Source: Flagellimonas allohymeniacidonis (GTDB lineage Bacteria; Bacteroidota; Bacteroidia; Flavobacteriales; Flavobacteriaceae). From it: 64,000 nt of DNA. The DNA lies in assembly GCF_004296335.1 (NCBI RefSeq), contig NZ_SGIU01000002.1, forward strand, positions 757,882 to 821,881, given 5' to 3'. Below are positions 1-8,639 of this stretch, piece after piece (the stretch's first letter is position 1; each line of letters opens with the position of its first letter). The notes under the pieces are model-generated. The model worked only from the letters and a program-made list of their open reading frames with translations, was not told the origin of the DNA and did not search any database. The position numbers and the translations under genes are program-made.

Positions 1-1
1 T

Positions 2-736
2 ACCGTTTTGGAAAAAACCAAAAGTTTTGTTTTTGGAGCAGGAAAAATCATTCTAGCCATTTCCATTGTTCTTTGGTTTTTGGGGTCCAATGGTTTTTCA
101 GAAGATTTCAAAAATGCCGAGTCCATCGTAAACAAAAGGATAGAACAACAAGGACTCTCCCCCTACAGCAAGAATTACATCCAAAACAACATTCAAACCT
201 ATATGCGCAATACCAAATTGGGCATTGTGGATCAAGAAAATGCGTTGGGATTAAGATCAATGCAAGATTCTGTTCAAAGTATGACCAGTATTCTTACGGA
301 GCGTGCGAGAGATCAAGAAATTGCAAGCTATCGGTTGGAACACTCCTATATCGGTTTTGCCGGGAAGGCCATTGAACCTATCGTTCGACCTCTCGGCTAT
401 GATTGGAAAATTGGAATTGCCGTATTGACCTCCTTTGCTGCCCGAGAAGTTTTTGTGGGCACCTTGGCCACCATTTACAGCGTTGGTAATGACCAAGAGG
501 AAACTATTAAAAACCGAATGGCCGCAGAACTTGATGAGTCCGGAAAAAAACCCTTGTTCAACCTGGCCTCCGGAATTTCCTTAATGCTCTTTTATGCCTT
601 TGCGATGCAATGTATGAGCACGCTTGCCATCGTGAAACGGGAGACCAACTCATGGAAATGGCCTCTGTTGCAGCTGCTGTTTATGAGCGTTTTTGCGTAT
701 CTTGTAGCACTTACCGCTTTTCAAATTTTGAATTAG
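2..736 (+). CDS. feoB: Ferrous iron transporter FeoB, C-terminal part (cut by window edge)
   Basis: This is the 3' end of FeoB, the inner-membrane GTP-driven Fe(II) importer. The reading frame is open to the first base, so the visible 244 codons are only the end of the protein and the TTG at 8 is not a real start. The N-terminal G domain lies outside the window. What is visible is the gate region: a hydrophobic segment containing KIILAISIVLWFLG, a polar loop of about 90 residues, then segments containing the FeoB-typical AAREVFVGTLATIY and a final pair of membrane helices ending in FQILN. A tiny Cys-rich gene follows directly after the stop codon, as is usual in bacterial feo operons, and supports the call. 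Confidence 0.93.
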   Translation, partial: TVLEKTKSFVFGAGKIILAISIVLWFLGSNGFSEDFKNAESIVNKRIEQQGLSPYSKNYIQNNIQTYMRNTKLGIVDQENALGLRSMQDSVQSMTSILTERARDQEIASYRLEHSYIGFAGKAIEPIVRPLGYDWKIGIAVLTSFAAREVFVGTLATIYSVGNDQEETIKNRMAAELDESGKKPLFNLASGISLMLFYAFAMQCMSTLAIVKRETNSWKWPLLQLLFMSVFAYLVALTAFQILN

Positions 737-886
737 ATGGAACTTTTTCAGCACATATTGGCCTATTTAATTTTGACCTTGGCGGTGGCTTATTTGGTCT
801 GGAAATTTTTTCTTCCCAAATCCTTGGTAAGTTTTGGCAAAAAAAACACCAAAGCTTGTGGAGATGATGACTGCGGTTGCCATTAA
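737..886 (+). CDS. FeoB-associated Cys-rich membrane protein (49 aa)
   Basis: This short gene starts with an ATG directly after the feoB TAG. It encodes 49 residues: one N-terminal membrane helix (about residues 6-27, rich in Leu/Ala/Tyr), a short basic stretch, and a C-terminal tail CGDDDCGCH with three cysteines. That layout (single helix plus Cys-rich cytoplasmic tail) is the FeoB-associated Cys-rich protein family, thought to assist Fe(II) uptake, perhaps as a FeoC-like or metal-binding partner. Placement immediately 3' of feoB in the same direction supports the assignment. The biochemical role of the family is not settled. Confidence 0.85.
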   Translation: MELFQHILAYLILTLAVAYLVWKFFLPKSLVSFGKKNTKACGDDDCGCH

Positions 887-946
887 TCCCTTTTTTCTTC
901 GGTTTTCTTACTACAACTAAACCTCTTCCAAAAAAAGTTCAATTTT

Positions 947-979
947 TTTGGCCATGCTGTTGTAACCTTTTTAATTTTC
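947..979 (+). promoter_or_regulatory. Candidate Bacteroidota-type promoter for the sigma factor operon
   Basis: A TTTG at 947-950 is followed, after 21 bases, by TAATTTTC at 972-979. This is one base off the Bacteroidota -7 element TAnnTTTG. It lies about 40 bases upstream of the TTG start of the sigma factor gene. The -33 part overlaps an A/T hairpin (928-951), so the call is tentative. Confidence 0.3.
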
Positions 980-1017
980 TTGACTATATAGGATGAAACA
1001 ACAACTAAAAACAACTT

Positions 1018-1542
1018 TTGGACCAGCTCACTGACGAAATTATAATGCAAAAGGTTGCTGAAGGTAATCTTGATCTGCTAAAAGTTCTTTTTGATAGACA
1101 TCATAAGCATGTATTCAATTTTTTATGCAAGATGTCAGGTGACAGAATGTTAAGTGAGGATTTGACCCAAGATGTTTTTTACAAATTGATAAAGTATAGA
1201 GCATCTTACAAAAATGGATCGTTTGTTTCTTGGCTTTTTACCATCGCCAGAAACAGCTTAAAAACCCATTTTACAAGAAACCATCAAAACCATCTCGATG
1301 TAGATGTCTTAGAGTTTAGAACAGTGGAACCAGAGCAAGTGGTTGGAGATGAGTATTCGCATTTACAAAATGCCTTGAATCAATTAGACCCAGCGGATAG
1401 GGAACTGGTCATTTTGAATCGATTTAAGGAAATACGTTACGAAGAGTTGGCCGAGATTGTGGGAAGTTCTCCCGGTGCGGTGAAAACCAAAGTGTGCCGG
1501 GTATTGAAGAAATTAAAGAAAATCTATTTGGAAACTATTTAG
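1018..1542 (+). CDS. RNA polymerase sigma factor, ECF/sigma-70 family
   Basis: A 174-residue ECF-type sigma factor that would direct RNA polymerase to a small regulon. Region 2 is at about residues 20-90 (LFDRHHKHVFNFLCKM, then LSEDLTQDVFYKL, the usual ECF region-2 core, and SFVSWLFTIARN). Region 4 is at about residues 115-172 (LDPADRELVILNRF, then YEELAEIVGSSPGAVKTKV, the helix-turn-helix binding the -35 region). Start choice: TTG at 1018 gives the natural N-terminus MDQLTDEIIMQKV; the ATG at 1045 would remove part of the first helix. The gene is followed after 2 bases by a zinc-finger anti-sigma gene, so the two form a sigma/anti-sigma pair and probably head a five-gene operon running to 4351. 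Confidence 0.9.
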   Translation: MDQLTDEIIMQKVAEGNLDLLKVLFDRHHKHVFNFLCKMSGDRMLSEDLTQDVFYKLIKYRASYKNGSFVSWLFTIARNSLKTHFTRNHQNHLDVDVLEFRTVEPEQVVGDEYSHLQNALNQLDPADRELVILNRFKEIRYEELAEIVGSSPGAVKTKVCRVLKKLKKIYLETI

Positions 1543-1544
1543 CC

Positions 1545-2336
1545 ATGAAAGAAGATCATGTATCAGAAATGTTACCGGAATATTTGGATGGTATGCTCTC
1601 AAGTACTGACAAACAACTTGTCAAAGCCCATTTAAGCAACTGCCCTAGGTGTAGTCAAGAGCTTGAAGACCTTAAATCGTTGTTTGGTGCTTTTGATAAC
1701 GAAAAGCTGTCTGTGCCTTCCAATAGGCTAAGTGCCAAGTTTGAGGAAGCCCTGGCATTGGAAAAGGAAAAAGCATCCAAAGTGGTGCCGTTGGTATCAC
1801 AAACAAAAAAGTCGGCATGGGCCTCCAACATCTTGAAAATTGCAGCAAGTATCGCTCTCTTGGTGGCCTCATTTCAAATGGGGAGTGTATTCCAACAGAA
1901 AAAAGTGAGTGATGATATTGCCCAGTTGGAAAATGAAAGTCTGCAGATGAAACAAACCGTAATGCTTTCCCTTATGGAAAATCAATCGGCGAGCAAACGC
2001 ATTCAAGGGGTTAATTATATTGAAGAAATCCCAAATCCCGATGAGGCCGTAGTCATTGCCTTGGCCAATCGCATGCTTAACGATGCCAATGACAATGTGC
2101 GATTGACCGCCTTTGAGGCGCTATCGAAGTTCACATCATCAGAAACCGTGAAAAACGTTTTCATTGAAGCCTTGGGGAAGGAAAAAAACCCTAGCATTCA
2201 AATTGCCATTATTCAGGTATTGGTTCAGATTCAAGAGAAAAAAGCAGTGGAACCCATGCGAAAATTATTGGAACAGGAGGACACGCAACCATTCATCAAA
2301 GAGCAAATAGAAACAGGATTACCAAAAATTATATAA
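1545..2336 (+). CDS. Membrane anti-sigma factor with zf-HC2 domain and HEAT-like repeats
   Basis: A 263-residue partner of the upstream ECF sigma factor. The N-terminus holds the zinc anti-sigma motif H29-x3-C33-x2-C36, expected to grip the sigma factor in the cytoplasm. One membrane helix follows at about residues 92-112 (between KKSAW and QMGSVF). The part beyond the membrane starts with a coiled stretch and ends with about 100 residues of HEAT-like helical repeats (VVIALANRMLNDANDNVRL, ETVKNVFIEALGKEKNPSI, KAVEPMRKLLEQEDTQPF). The ATG at 1545 is chosen because the longer frame from 1494 would overlap the sigma gene and add residues not resembling the domain. The repeat domain would lie in the periplasm and may be the sensor, an inference from topology. 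Confidence 0.85.
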   Translation: MKEDHVSEMLPEYLDGMLSSTDKQLVKAHLSNCPRCSQELEDLKSLFGAFDNEKLSVPSNRLSAKFEEALALEKEKASKVVPLVSQTKKSAWASNILKIAASIALLVASFQMGSVFQQKKVSDDIAQLENESLQMKQTVMLSLMENQSASKRIQGVNYIEEIPNPDEAVVIALANRMLNDANDNVRLTAFEALSKFTSSETVKNVFIEALGKEKNPSIQIAIIQVLVQIQEKKAVEPMRKLLEQEDTQPFIKEQIETGLPKII

Positions 2337-2355
2337 ACATCAAAAAACGAAAATC

Positions 2356-3105
2356 ATGAAACGATTCATTATTCTTTTAGCAGCTTGTTTGGGCTTTAGT
2401 GCCCAGGCGCAAAACAACTACACCAAGTCTTTGAGTGGTGTGGAATGGGTAAAAATAGAGTCTAAATCAGACATCATTGTCCAGACCTATGACAAAAATG
2501 AGATTATGATCAAAGGGAGCAACAGCACCAAAACCGTGGAAAGGGCCAAAGGCTTAAAACTGGTCGGCGAAGGCGGCTCAGATAATACCAACATTGGGTT
2601 TTATGTGGTTCAAGATGGAAATACCCTCATCGTAAAAAATTTAAGAAAAGCGGAAAACGCCCACATCTTTTTGCCGGCCAATCAGAAAATAGCGGTAAAA
2701 AGTACTTGGAACGGTGATATTGAGATTGATGGTTTCACTGGGGAAATTGAGGCGGATGCCAAATTAAATGGAAGCATCGACATTCGGAACGCCAATGGTC
2801 CGGTTACCGCCAATGCCCTCAACGGCAATATCGATGTGATCTTTGATACGGTAAAGCAAAGTTCCCCTATTTCAATTTACACCACAAATGGTGAAGTGGA
2901 TGTTACGCTTCCCGGCAGCACGCCAGCAGACCTCTCCATTAGTGCTACCAACGGTGATATCTATTCCAATTTCGACTTAAAACCAGTTGACAAAGATGGT
3001 ATGAAATCCATCTCGAGCAGAAGAGTTAAATCGACCATTAACAATGGTGGTGTGGACATTTCACTAAAATCCACCAATGGAAACATCTATCTAAGAAAAC
3101 AATAA
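2356..3105 (+). CDS. Secreted DUF4097 beta-strand repeat protein
   Basis: A 249-residue exported protein with a Sec signal peptide (MKRFIILLAACLGFSAQAQ, cleavage after AQA). The body consists of short repeated beta-strand turns such as NGDIEIDGFTGEIEADAKLNG, SIDIRNANGPVTANALNG and SATNGDIYSNFD, the pattern of the DUF4097/adhesin-like right-handed beta family. It lies 19 bases after the anti-sigma gene and 22 bases before a second protein of the same family. The function of DUF4097 is unknown; its regular placement beside anti-sigma factors in Bacteroidota suggests an envelope role under sigma control. Confidence 0.8.
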   Translation: MKRFIILLAACLGFSAQAQNNYTKSLSGVEWVKIESKSDIIVQTYDKNEIMIKGSNSTKTVERAKGLKLVGEGGSDNTNIGFYVVQDGNTLIVKNLRKAENAHIFLPANQKIAVKSTWNGDIEIDGFTGEIEADAKLNGSIDIRNANGPVTANALNGNIDVIFDTVKQSSPISIYTTNGEVDVTLPGSTPADLSISATNGDIYSNFDLKPVDKDGMKSISSRRVKSTINNGGVDISLKSTNGNIYLRKQ

Positions 3106-3127
3106 CCCATTCAAAAAACGAACAGTC

Positions 3128-3829
3128 ATGAAAAAAATCACATTACTTCTGGTATTGGGACTTATAGCTCCCATCCTCCATGCTCAAAAAGTCATTGAAA
3201 AAAACATTCCCTACAATGATCGGACCATTGAGTTGGAAGTGAAGTTTGCTTCTGAAATCGAGGTGAAAACCTGGGACAAGTCCACAGTCTATTTCAAGGC
3301 CGATATCCAAACGGACGAAGGTAAATACTTAGATCTTTATCAACTCGACATCAAAGAAAGTAGCCAATACATTAGCATTGTTTCTGAGGCAGAGCCCGTA
3401 TTTAAGGCGTTCCATAAAGAGCGTCAGCAAAGTGGGAAAAAATACTACTACACCGACGATATGTATGATTTCAATTACGTACTCTACGTGCCGAAAAATG
3501 CCAATTTTAAGGTGAGTAGTATCAATGGCGACCTTAGTTCTGAAATCATAGAAGGTAATTTTACGGCTGACCTCATCAACGGTGATATCGAAATCAAGAA
3601 GTATTCGGGCAATCTTGAGTTGAAAACCATAAATGGTGCCATTGACCTGGTCGTTAAAAATTCTGCCTTGATCGCAGAGACCATTCATGGAGAGATTTAT
3701 GCCGATGCAAAACTGGACCTCAATGTGACCAATAGACATGTGGGCCAGAAAGTGATGGGGCGTTTTGATCAAGCAGTCAATACCCTTAGCTTGAATACGA
3801 TTAATGGTAATATGTACCTAAGACAATAA
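3128..3829 (+). CDS. Secreted DUF4097 beta-strand repeat protein, second copy
   Basis: A 233-residue paralogue-like neighbour of the preceding gene. It has a signal peptide (MKKITLLLVLGLIAPILHAQ) and the same kind of short beta repeats with Asn-Gly turns (VSSINGDLSSEIIEG, DLINGDIEIKKYSG, LKTINGAIDLVVKN, LNTINGNMYLRQ). Overall identity to the upstream copy looks low outside the NG-turn pattern, so an old duplication is likely. Both proteins end in a similar GN.YLR(K)Q strand. It is followed after 3 bases by the lipoprotein gene, so transcription is almost certainly shared. Confidence 0.78.
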   Translation: MKKITLLLVLGLIAPILHAQKVIEKNIPYNDRTIELEVKFASEIEVKTWDKSTVYFKADIQTDEGKYLDLYQLDIKESSQYISIVSEAEPVFKAFHKERQQSGKKYYYTDDMYDFNYVLYVPKNANFKVSSINGDLSSEIIEGNFTADLINGDIEIKKYSGNLELKTINGAIDLVVKNSALIAETIHGEIYADAKLDLNVTNRHVGQKVMGRFDQAVNTLSLNTINGNMYLRQ

Positions 3830-3832
3830 CGC

Positions 3833-4351
3833 ATGAAGCCTTTGCGCCTTATCGTTTTAATGCTGATATGGACTTCTTGCCAACAACAAAACGAGGCTCC
3901 AAAAGCGATGGAATCCTTTTCGAAGGATTCTGTCGTTCTTGCCAAAATGATTGATGCCCGGGAACAGGCCATGATTCAAAAAGATATAAGCTCAGCGATT
4001 GACCAGTTTGCTGAGGATGTCACCTGGATCAACTCTCAAGGCTATTTTTTTAAAGGCAAAGAAGAAGTTAAAAAGTTCCACTTCATGCTCAGTGGCAATG
4101 ATACGTTGGACTACTATTACGAAGGCGGAAAACCCTTAATTCGGGTAATGGACCAAAATAATGCTTTGGCCTACTACTCTTGGAAGATGTTTTGGTTCAG
4201 AAAAGAAAATCCGGCCGACACCACATTTAAAGAAATTGGTTTAATGACCCTGAACGCTCAAAAGTTCGATGGTACTTGGAAGTGGAATGCCATCACTAAT
4301 CAGCACACCCCTTGGTTTTATCAAGAAATCATACCTCTAACCGTGGATTAA
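3833..4351 (+). CDS. NTF2-like/SnoaL-type lipoprotein
   Basis: A 172-residue protein with a short signal sequence ending in a lipobox-like IWTSC (Cys16), so it is probably lipid-anchored. The mature part begins with a helix containing REQAMIQKDISSAIDQFAEDVTWINSQG, then a fold compatible with the NTF2/SnoaL/DUF4440 cone barrel (YFFKGKEEVKKF, ALAYYSWKMFWFRKE, GTWKWNAITNQHTPW). Such domains bind small ligands or act as immunity or scaffold modules, and no catalytic motif is evident. It is the last gene of the sigma/anti-sigma operon; the next gene is convergent, with 3 bases between stops. Confidence 0.6.
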   Translation: MKPLRLIVLMLIWTSCQQQNEAPKAMESFSKDSVVLAKMIDAREQAMIQKDISSAIDQFAEDVTWINSQGYFFKGKEEVKKFHFMLSGNDTLDYYYEGGKPLIRVMDQNNALAYYSWKMFWFRKENPADTTFKEIGLMTLNAQKFDGTWKWNAITNQHTPWFYQEIIPLTVD

Positions 4352-4354
4352 GGT

Positions 4355-4744
4355 TTAAATCGCATACATGAGGTTCAAAATCAAAAGGAACCACCCTACC
4401 GCCAATAACAGACCTCCCAGAGGGGTGATGGGTCCCAAAAATCTCATTTTGTTTCCTTTGGAACTGCTTAAAACCAAACCATAGATACTGAAAGAGAACA
4501 AAAAGGTTCCCAAGACCAAACTGTACCCCATATATTTTTCCAGAGCAACATTGAAATCAAAGGAAAATCCTAAGATCATGAGCAGTAGGGCATGATACAT
4601 TTGATATTTGACCCCGGTTTCAAAACTATGGTGTTGTTCAGGAGTCAGTCTCTTTTTAAGTGCATGCGCGCCAAAAGCTCCAAAAATTACGGCAAGTAAT
4701 CCATAAACGGCTCCAAAAATTTGTACAAGGGTTGTCGTTTCCAA
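4355..4744 (-). CDS. DUF423 family small membrane protein
   Basis: A 129-residue inner-membrane protein with four predicted helices. The N-terminus (IFGAVYGLLAVIFGAFGAHALK) and the following YQMYHALLLMILGF match the DUF423 family, known as YgdD/YwdK in other bacteria. The biochemical role of the family is unknown. The C-terminal GPITPLGGLLLAVGWFLLI helix pair is also typical. It is followed 19 bases upstream on the same strand by a secreted DUF2141 gene, which would be transcribed first. Confidence 0.85.
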   Translation of the reverse strand: METTTLVQIFGAVYGLLAVIFGAFGAHALKKRLTPEQHHSFETGVKYQMYHALLLMILGFSFDFNVALEKYMGYSLVLGTFLFSFSIYGLVLSSSKGNKMRFLGPITPLGGLLLAVGWFLLILNLMYAI

Positions 4745-4763
4745 GATGTAGTGATTCTTTCTT

Positions 4764-5171
4764 TTAGAAGTAAACGTCCACTTTGGTGTCCTTTTCCACT
4801 AGAAAGGCACACTCTTTATATTTCGGCGGACCAAAGGTCTTCATTTTAGATTTGGAAAAAGCCACCTTCTCTTTGGGTATGCCCAACCAATTGGTATCCA
4901 ACTCATTGTTTCCATTTTCATCATGAAAAATGGCCAATGCGTATTCTCCTTCAGGAATTTCCTCAATTTCAAGGGTGACCACGCCCTTTTTCGCCTTAGT
5001 GCTTCCTGATTTCACGACCCCTTCGAATTTAAGGAAGGTCTCATCAGAATTGTAAACCGCGACATTCACAGCTCCTTCGGAGGAAGCAACATTATGTATT
5101 TTGACAGACAAGGTTGTTTGCGCTAACAAGCCCATTGGGAAAAGCAATAAAACAAAGATGAATTTTTTCAT
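4764..5171 (-). CDS. Secreted DUF2141 domain protein
   Basis: A 135-residue exported protein. A signal peptide (MKKFIFVLLLFPMGLLAQ) precedes an all-beta domain with the DUF2141 signature: VNVAVYNSDETFL near residue 36, GEYALAIFHDENGN near residue 75, and ELDTNWLGIPKE, which in this family closes the domain. DUF2141 proteins are secreted, of unknown function, and have a transthyretin-like look. It is followed by the DUF423 gene on the same strand, 19 bases away. Confidence 0.8.
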   Translation of the reverse strand: MKKFIFVLLLFPMGLLAQTTLSVKIHNVASSEGAVNVAVYNSDETFLKFEGVVKSGSTKAKKGVVTLEIEEIPEGEYALAIFHDENGNNELDTNWLGIPKEKVAFSKSKMKTFGPPKYKECAFLVEKDTKVDVYF

Positions 5172-5217
5172 AGATCAAGCAGGAATTGAAGCCAACACTA
5201 CATATACGGTGCCAAAG

Positions 5218-5652
5218 TTACTTTAGCTTTTCTTGATTTGCCAACAGTGCTTCATTCAATTCTTCAAACAAGTGTTGTGTTTTTAAACTATCGGTAAAAT
5301 TGATGAATAATTTGAGTGAATCATCATGAACCAACCGGATTTTTTGTTGCCTCAAATCATCAACAAAAACATATACTTTGGTATCGGTGAGTGAATCTTT
5401 GAAAACTCCTTTTTCCCTAGCCAACCATGAAAACCCATGGGCACGCTCCATTTCTGGGATCTTTTTGACCATCATCACACTGTCAATATTATCCAGAGGC
5501 AATCGTTGATAGTATGCACCTGACAAAATCTTGAGTTCACCATTCTCGATTTCATCCCAATTTTTATAATGAAGCACAAATGCGGAAATACAAAAAGACA
5601 CCGTCAGGAAAATCAGGAAATTCCAAAACCAGTGTCTTTTTTTTCTACTCAT
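5218..5652 (-). CDS. Membrane-anchored conserved hypothetical protein, possibly PH-like
   Basis: A 144-residue protein. The start is set at the ATG at 5652, which overlaps the stop of the upstream S9 peptidase gene by 8 bases (ATGAGTAG); the longer frame to 5679 would overlap it further and adds a poor N-terminus. A basic stretch (MSRKKRHW) precedes one membrane helix (about residues 8-28, FWNFLIFLTVSFCISAFVL). The remaining part reads LKILSGAYYQRLPLDNIDS and PEMERAHGFSWLAREKG, reminiscent of bacterial PH-like domains, but I cannot confirm a family. The overlap argues for translational coupling to the peptidase. Confidence 0.6.
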   Translation of the reverse strand: MSRKKRHWFWNFLIFLTVSFCISAFVLHYKNWDEIENGELKILSGAYYQRLPLDNIDSVMMVKKIPEMERAHGFSWLAREKGVFKDSLTDTKVYVFVDDLRQQKIRLVHDDSLKLFINFTDSLKTQHLFEELNEALLANQEKLK

Positions 5653-7684
5653 TCTCTTTGTCTGTTCTGAATTTATCAAACCATGCCACGGTATGTGCTA
5701 TTTTGGTAATCAAATTACTCGGCTTGCTGGCAATGCCATGACTCGCCCCGGGAATTTCGACCAACACCGTTTCAATTTTTCGCAACTTAAGTGCATGATA
5801 CAGTTGTTTGGCCTCGCTGGGAGGCGTTCTTAAATCGTTCATGCCCACCATAACCATAGTCGGGGTCTCTACATTACCAACGAGTGAAATGGGTGAAAAT
5901 TTCCAATATCCTTCAAAATTTTCCCAAGGTTGTCCGGGATATCGGTGCTCCGCATAGTAAAAGTAGTTGTCGGCCACCAAGGTTTTACTGATCCAATTCA
6001 TCACGGGCTTGGCCACAACTGCAGCTTCAAAACGCTTGTTCTTTCCTATCATCCAAGCAGACATGATTCCACCTGCACTTCCCCCGGTAACAAAAAGTTG
6101 GTCTTCATGGGCAATTCCCATTTGTATGCAATGGTCCACACCGTCCATTACATCATTATAATCCTCCCCGGGATAATTGTTGTAAAGCAGGTTTCCAAAT
6201 TCCTCTCCATAGCTTGTACTGCCCCTAGGATTGGGATAAAAAACGACATATCCTGCTGAGGCGTACAACTGCATTTCCGTAGAAAATCGGTCGCCATAGT
6301 TCAAAATGGGACCCCCGTGATTTTCAACCATAAAGGGATATTTTTTGCTTTCGTCATAGTTCGGGGGGTAGACCACCCAGCCTTGAATATCTCGACCATC
6401 AACGGAAGATTTGTACCAAACTTCCTCAACCCTGCCCAAGTTTCTGTAGTCCAAAAGGGCCTTGTTCAGAGAGGTGATCTTGAGCGGATTTTTGTCCTTT
6501 GCTCCTTGGATGGCCAGTTCTGCCGGATAATCTGGCCGGGAATGTGTAAAAGCGATAGTGCCGTTTTTTGATATGGAATATGAACCGCTGGCGTAGGGCC
6601 TGCCCAAAGTAGTGCCCCCTACATTATCGGCCAGCTTGGTTACCTTTCCAGACAAAGAAATATGTCCAATCTTCCCATTGCCTTTGTCGTCATAAGAAAC
6701 ATAAAGTCCCGCACCTTTGGCATCCCATTGGATATTGGAAAGCGTGCGGTCCAAGGTTTCTGATACGACCTTTTTGTTACTGCCGTCCAAATTCATCACG
6801 TGCAGCTTCCGGATTTGATAGGCTTGAACTTGGTCTTCAAATCCAAGGTAAGCAATCTTGGTGCCATCGGGCGAGACTTTTGGGCTATAGTCAGGTCCGT
6901 TTCTATCGGTCAACTGACTAAACGCACCAGTTTGCACATCCACCGAATAGATTTCGCTGTTTCTGAAATCGTATTCCCAATTATCATTTCGATTTGCAGA
7001 AAAGTATATTTTAGAACCGTTCTTGCTCCATGACAATGTGCCTCGATGGTGGTAGTCTCCAGAGCTTATTTGTCGTGGAGCCCCTCCTTCTGATGGAATG
7101 ACAAAAATGTGATTGAACCCAGGTTTTATGTATCCCCTTCCGTCTGCTTCATGATATACACGATTTGTAATCCTTGGAGCTTCTGCCCATTTAGCGCCTT
7201 TGGGTTTTTTAGGAATTTTGGCAATAACCGGAGGAGCCTTGGGCACATTCATGGAGAATGCAATGTTTTTGCCATTAGGCGACCAGGTCAAAGAACTTGG
7301 GCTAAAAGGTAATTGGGTGAGCTTGGCCAACTTCCCGGTGGAAACCCAGTACATATAAATCTCAGAACCTTCATCCGTACTGCTCGAAAACACAATTCTA
7401 TCTCCACTCGGCGACCATTTAGGGCTGCTCTCGGAGGTTTCCCGGGCCGTTAATTTTTGATGGCCGGTACCATCCGCTTTAATCAGCCAAAGGTTTCCCA
7501 TCGAACGGTCCTTCATAATGTCAAAACCCATTCTTCGATATACTACCGAGGTCCCATTTGGAGAAATCTGCGGGTCAGAGACATACTGCAAATCGAAAAC
7601 ATCCAAATATGAAAAATCTTGTTTTTGGGCGTTTGATACTTGAAGTGCCGATAGGGCTAAAAAGAAATATAAAAATTTACGCAT
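5645..7684 (-). CDS. S9 family (prolyl oligopeptidase/dipeptidyl-peptidase type) serine peptidase
   Basis: A 679-residue secreted peptidase. The signal peptide MRKFLYFFLALSALQVSNAQ sets the start at 7684; the frame open to 7747 adds 21 residues without a signal character. The first about 400 residues are WD/TolB-like beta-propeller repeats (ISPNGTSVVYRR, WSPSGDRIVFSS, WSPNGKNIAFSM, VSPDGTKIAYLG). The C-terminal alpha/beta-hydrolase domain carries VENHGGP (oxyanion region), the nucleophile elbow GGSAGG, the acid in MVGMNDLRTPPSEA, and the His in GASHGI. It would trim peptides in the periplasm. The gene stands alone on the minus strand with the small membrane protein gene overlapping its end. 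Confidence 0.92.
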   Translation of the reverse strand: MRKFLYFFLALSALQVSNAQKQDFSYLDVFDLQYVSDPQISPNGTSVVYRRMGFDIMKDRSMGNLWLIKADGTGHQKLTARETSESSPKWSPSGDRIVFSSSTDEGSEIYMYWVSTGKLAKLTQLPFSPSSLTWSPNGKNIAFSMNVPKAPPVIAKIPKKPKGAKWAEAPRITNRVYHEADGRGYIKPGFNHIFVIPSEGGAPRQISSGDYHHRGTLSWSKNGSKIYFSANRNDNWEYDFRNSEIYSVDVQTGAFSQLTDRNGPDYSPKVSPDGTKIAYLGFEDQVQAYQIRKLHVMNLDGSNKKVVSETLDRTLSNIQWDAKGAGLYVSYDDKGNGKIGHISLSGKVTKLADNVGGTTLGRPYASGSYSISKNGTIAFTHSRPDYPAELAIQGAKDKNPLKITSLNKALLDYRNLGRVEEVWYKSSVDGRDIQGWVVYPPNYDESKKYPFMVENHGGPILNYGDRFSTEMQLYASAGYVVFYPNPRGSTSYGEEFGNLLYNNYPGEDYNDVMDGVDHCIQMGIAHEDQLFVTGGSAGGIMSAWMIGKNKRFEAAVVAKPVMNWISKTLVADNYFYYAEHRYPGQPWENFEGYWKFSPISLVGNVETPTMVMVGMNDLRTPPSEAKQLYHALKLRKIETVLVEIPGASHGIASKPSNLITKIAHTVAWFDKFRTDKENE

Positions 7685-7801
7685 AACTTGAATTTTTGAA
7701 GTTTTTAAAGGTAGCGGAAACTCGGGATTTCGGCAACTCCTTGACAAAGTGTTCAGCCTTGGTTTTTAAGTTGTTATATTTATGGAAATAACCAACTTTC
7801 A

Positions 7802-8566
7802 ATGATCAAATTCTTCCGTCGCATTCGCCAACAACTGCTTGCTGAAGGGAAGTTCAGTAATTATTTGTTGTATGCCGTTGGCGAAATCATCCTGGTGGTG
7901 ATAGGAATTCTAATTGCGCTACAAATCAACGACTACAGTGAGGTCCAGAAAGAGCGCAAAAAAGAGATGATTCTCCTTTCAAATCTTTCCAAAGAAGTTG
8001 AGTTGGATATCCTTCAGATTGAAAACAACACTAAAATATCCATGGAAAGACTGGGCAGACTTGATAGTCTAGTCGGACTTTTAAGTGCCCCGAATAGTAT
8101 TGATAAATCGAGTTTCGTACTGCAATCCTTTGAATTTGTTATGGACCAGTATTTCAAAAGCAATAGCGGCATTTTTGATGAGGCAGTCTCCTCCGGAAAA
8201 ATGAGTTATGTGCAAAATGATTCCCTAAGGCAAAAAATCTTCAACTATTACCGCAACGCCAAGGAGACCTATACCGATGGCACAACACGACAAATTACCG
8301 ATGAGTTTATCACTCCCCTCCTGGTAGAAAACATCTATCTCAATCTTGAAGGGTTTTCCATGCTTGGAATCAACCTAGACAAAATTTCGAATCTTAGGGC
8401 ACTGGATCTAGGGCAACTTTCACAAAACCGGGATTTTTGGAAAATGGTATTGCTGAAATTCGGGGGCAATCGGGAACAAATCCTACGATGGGAAGCCATT
8501 AAAAAAAGAGCCGAAGGGCTAAAAAATCAAATAGATCAAGAATTGGAAAAGTTGCATACCTATTAG
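7802..8566 (+). CDS. DUF6090 family membrane protein
   Basis: A 254-residue protein of a family common in Flavobacteriia. The N-terminus is diagnostic: MIKFFRRIRQQLLAEGKFSNY followed by a helix YLLYAVGEIILVVIGILIALQIN (about residues 22-44) and then a long, mostly helical extracytoplasmic part with coiled-coil character (RKKEMILLSNLSKEVELDI). No catalytic residues are recognisable and the family has no known function. It is divergent from the S9 peptidase gene and precedes the Tricorn-like protease gene by 73 bases on the same strand. Confidence 0.85.
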   Translation: MIKFFRRIRQQLLAEGKFSNYLLYAVGEIILVVIGILIALQINDYSEVQKERKKEMILLSNLSKEVELDILQIENNTKISMERLGRLDSLVGLLSAPNSIDKSSFVLQSFEFVMDQYFKSNSGIFDEAVSSGKMSYVQNDSLRQKIFNYYRNAKETYTDGTTRQITDEFITPLLVENIYLNLEGFSMLGINLDKISNLRALDLGQLSQNRDFWKMVLLKFGGNREQILRWEAIKKRAEGLKNQIDQELEKLHTY

Positions 8567-8639
8567 ATTCTTCCAAAAAATTTCTTGAAGTAATTGATAC
8601 TAAACCTGTATCTTATTGAACTAAAAAAACCGGAACACC

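Noticed and set aside
928-951. A/T-only hairpin (CCAAAAAAA/TTTTTTTGG) after the feo genes
   Set aside because: The stem is mostly A-T with a weak GC base and no T run, so it is not a convincing terminator.
3329-3772. 147-codon ORF opposite the second DUF4097 gene
   Set aside because: It is an antisense shadow of a gene with a signal peptide and a repeated domain.
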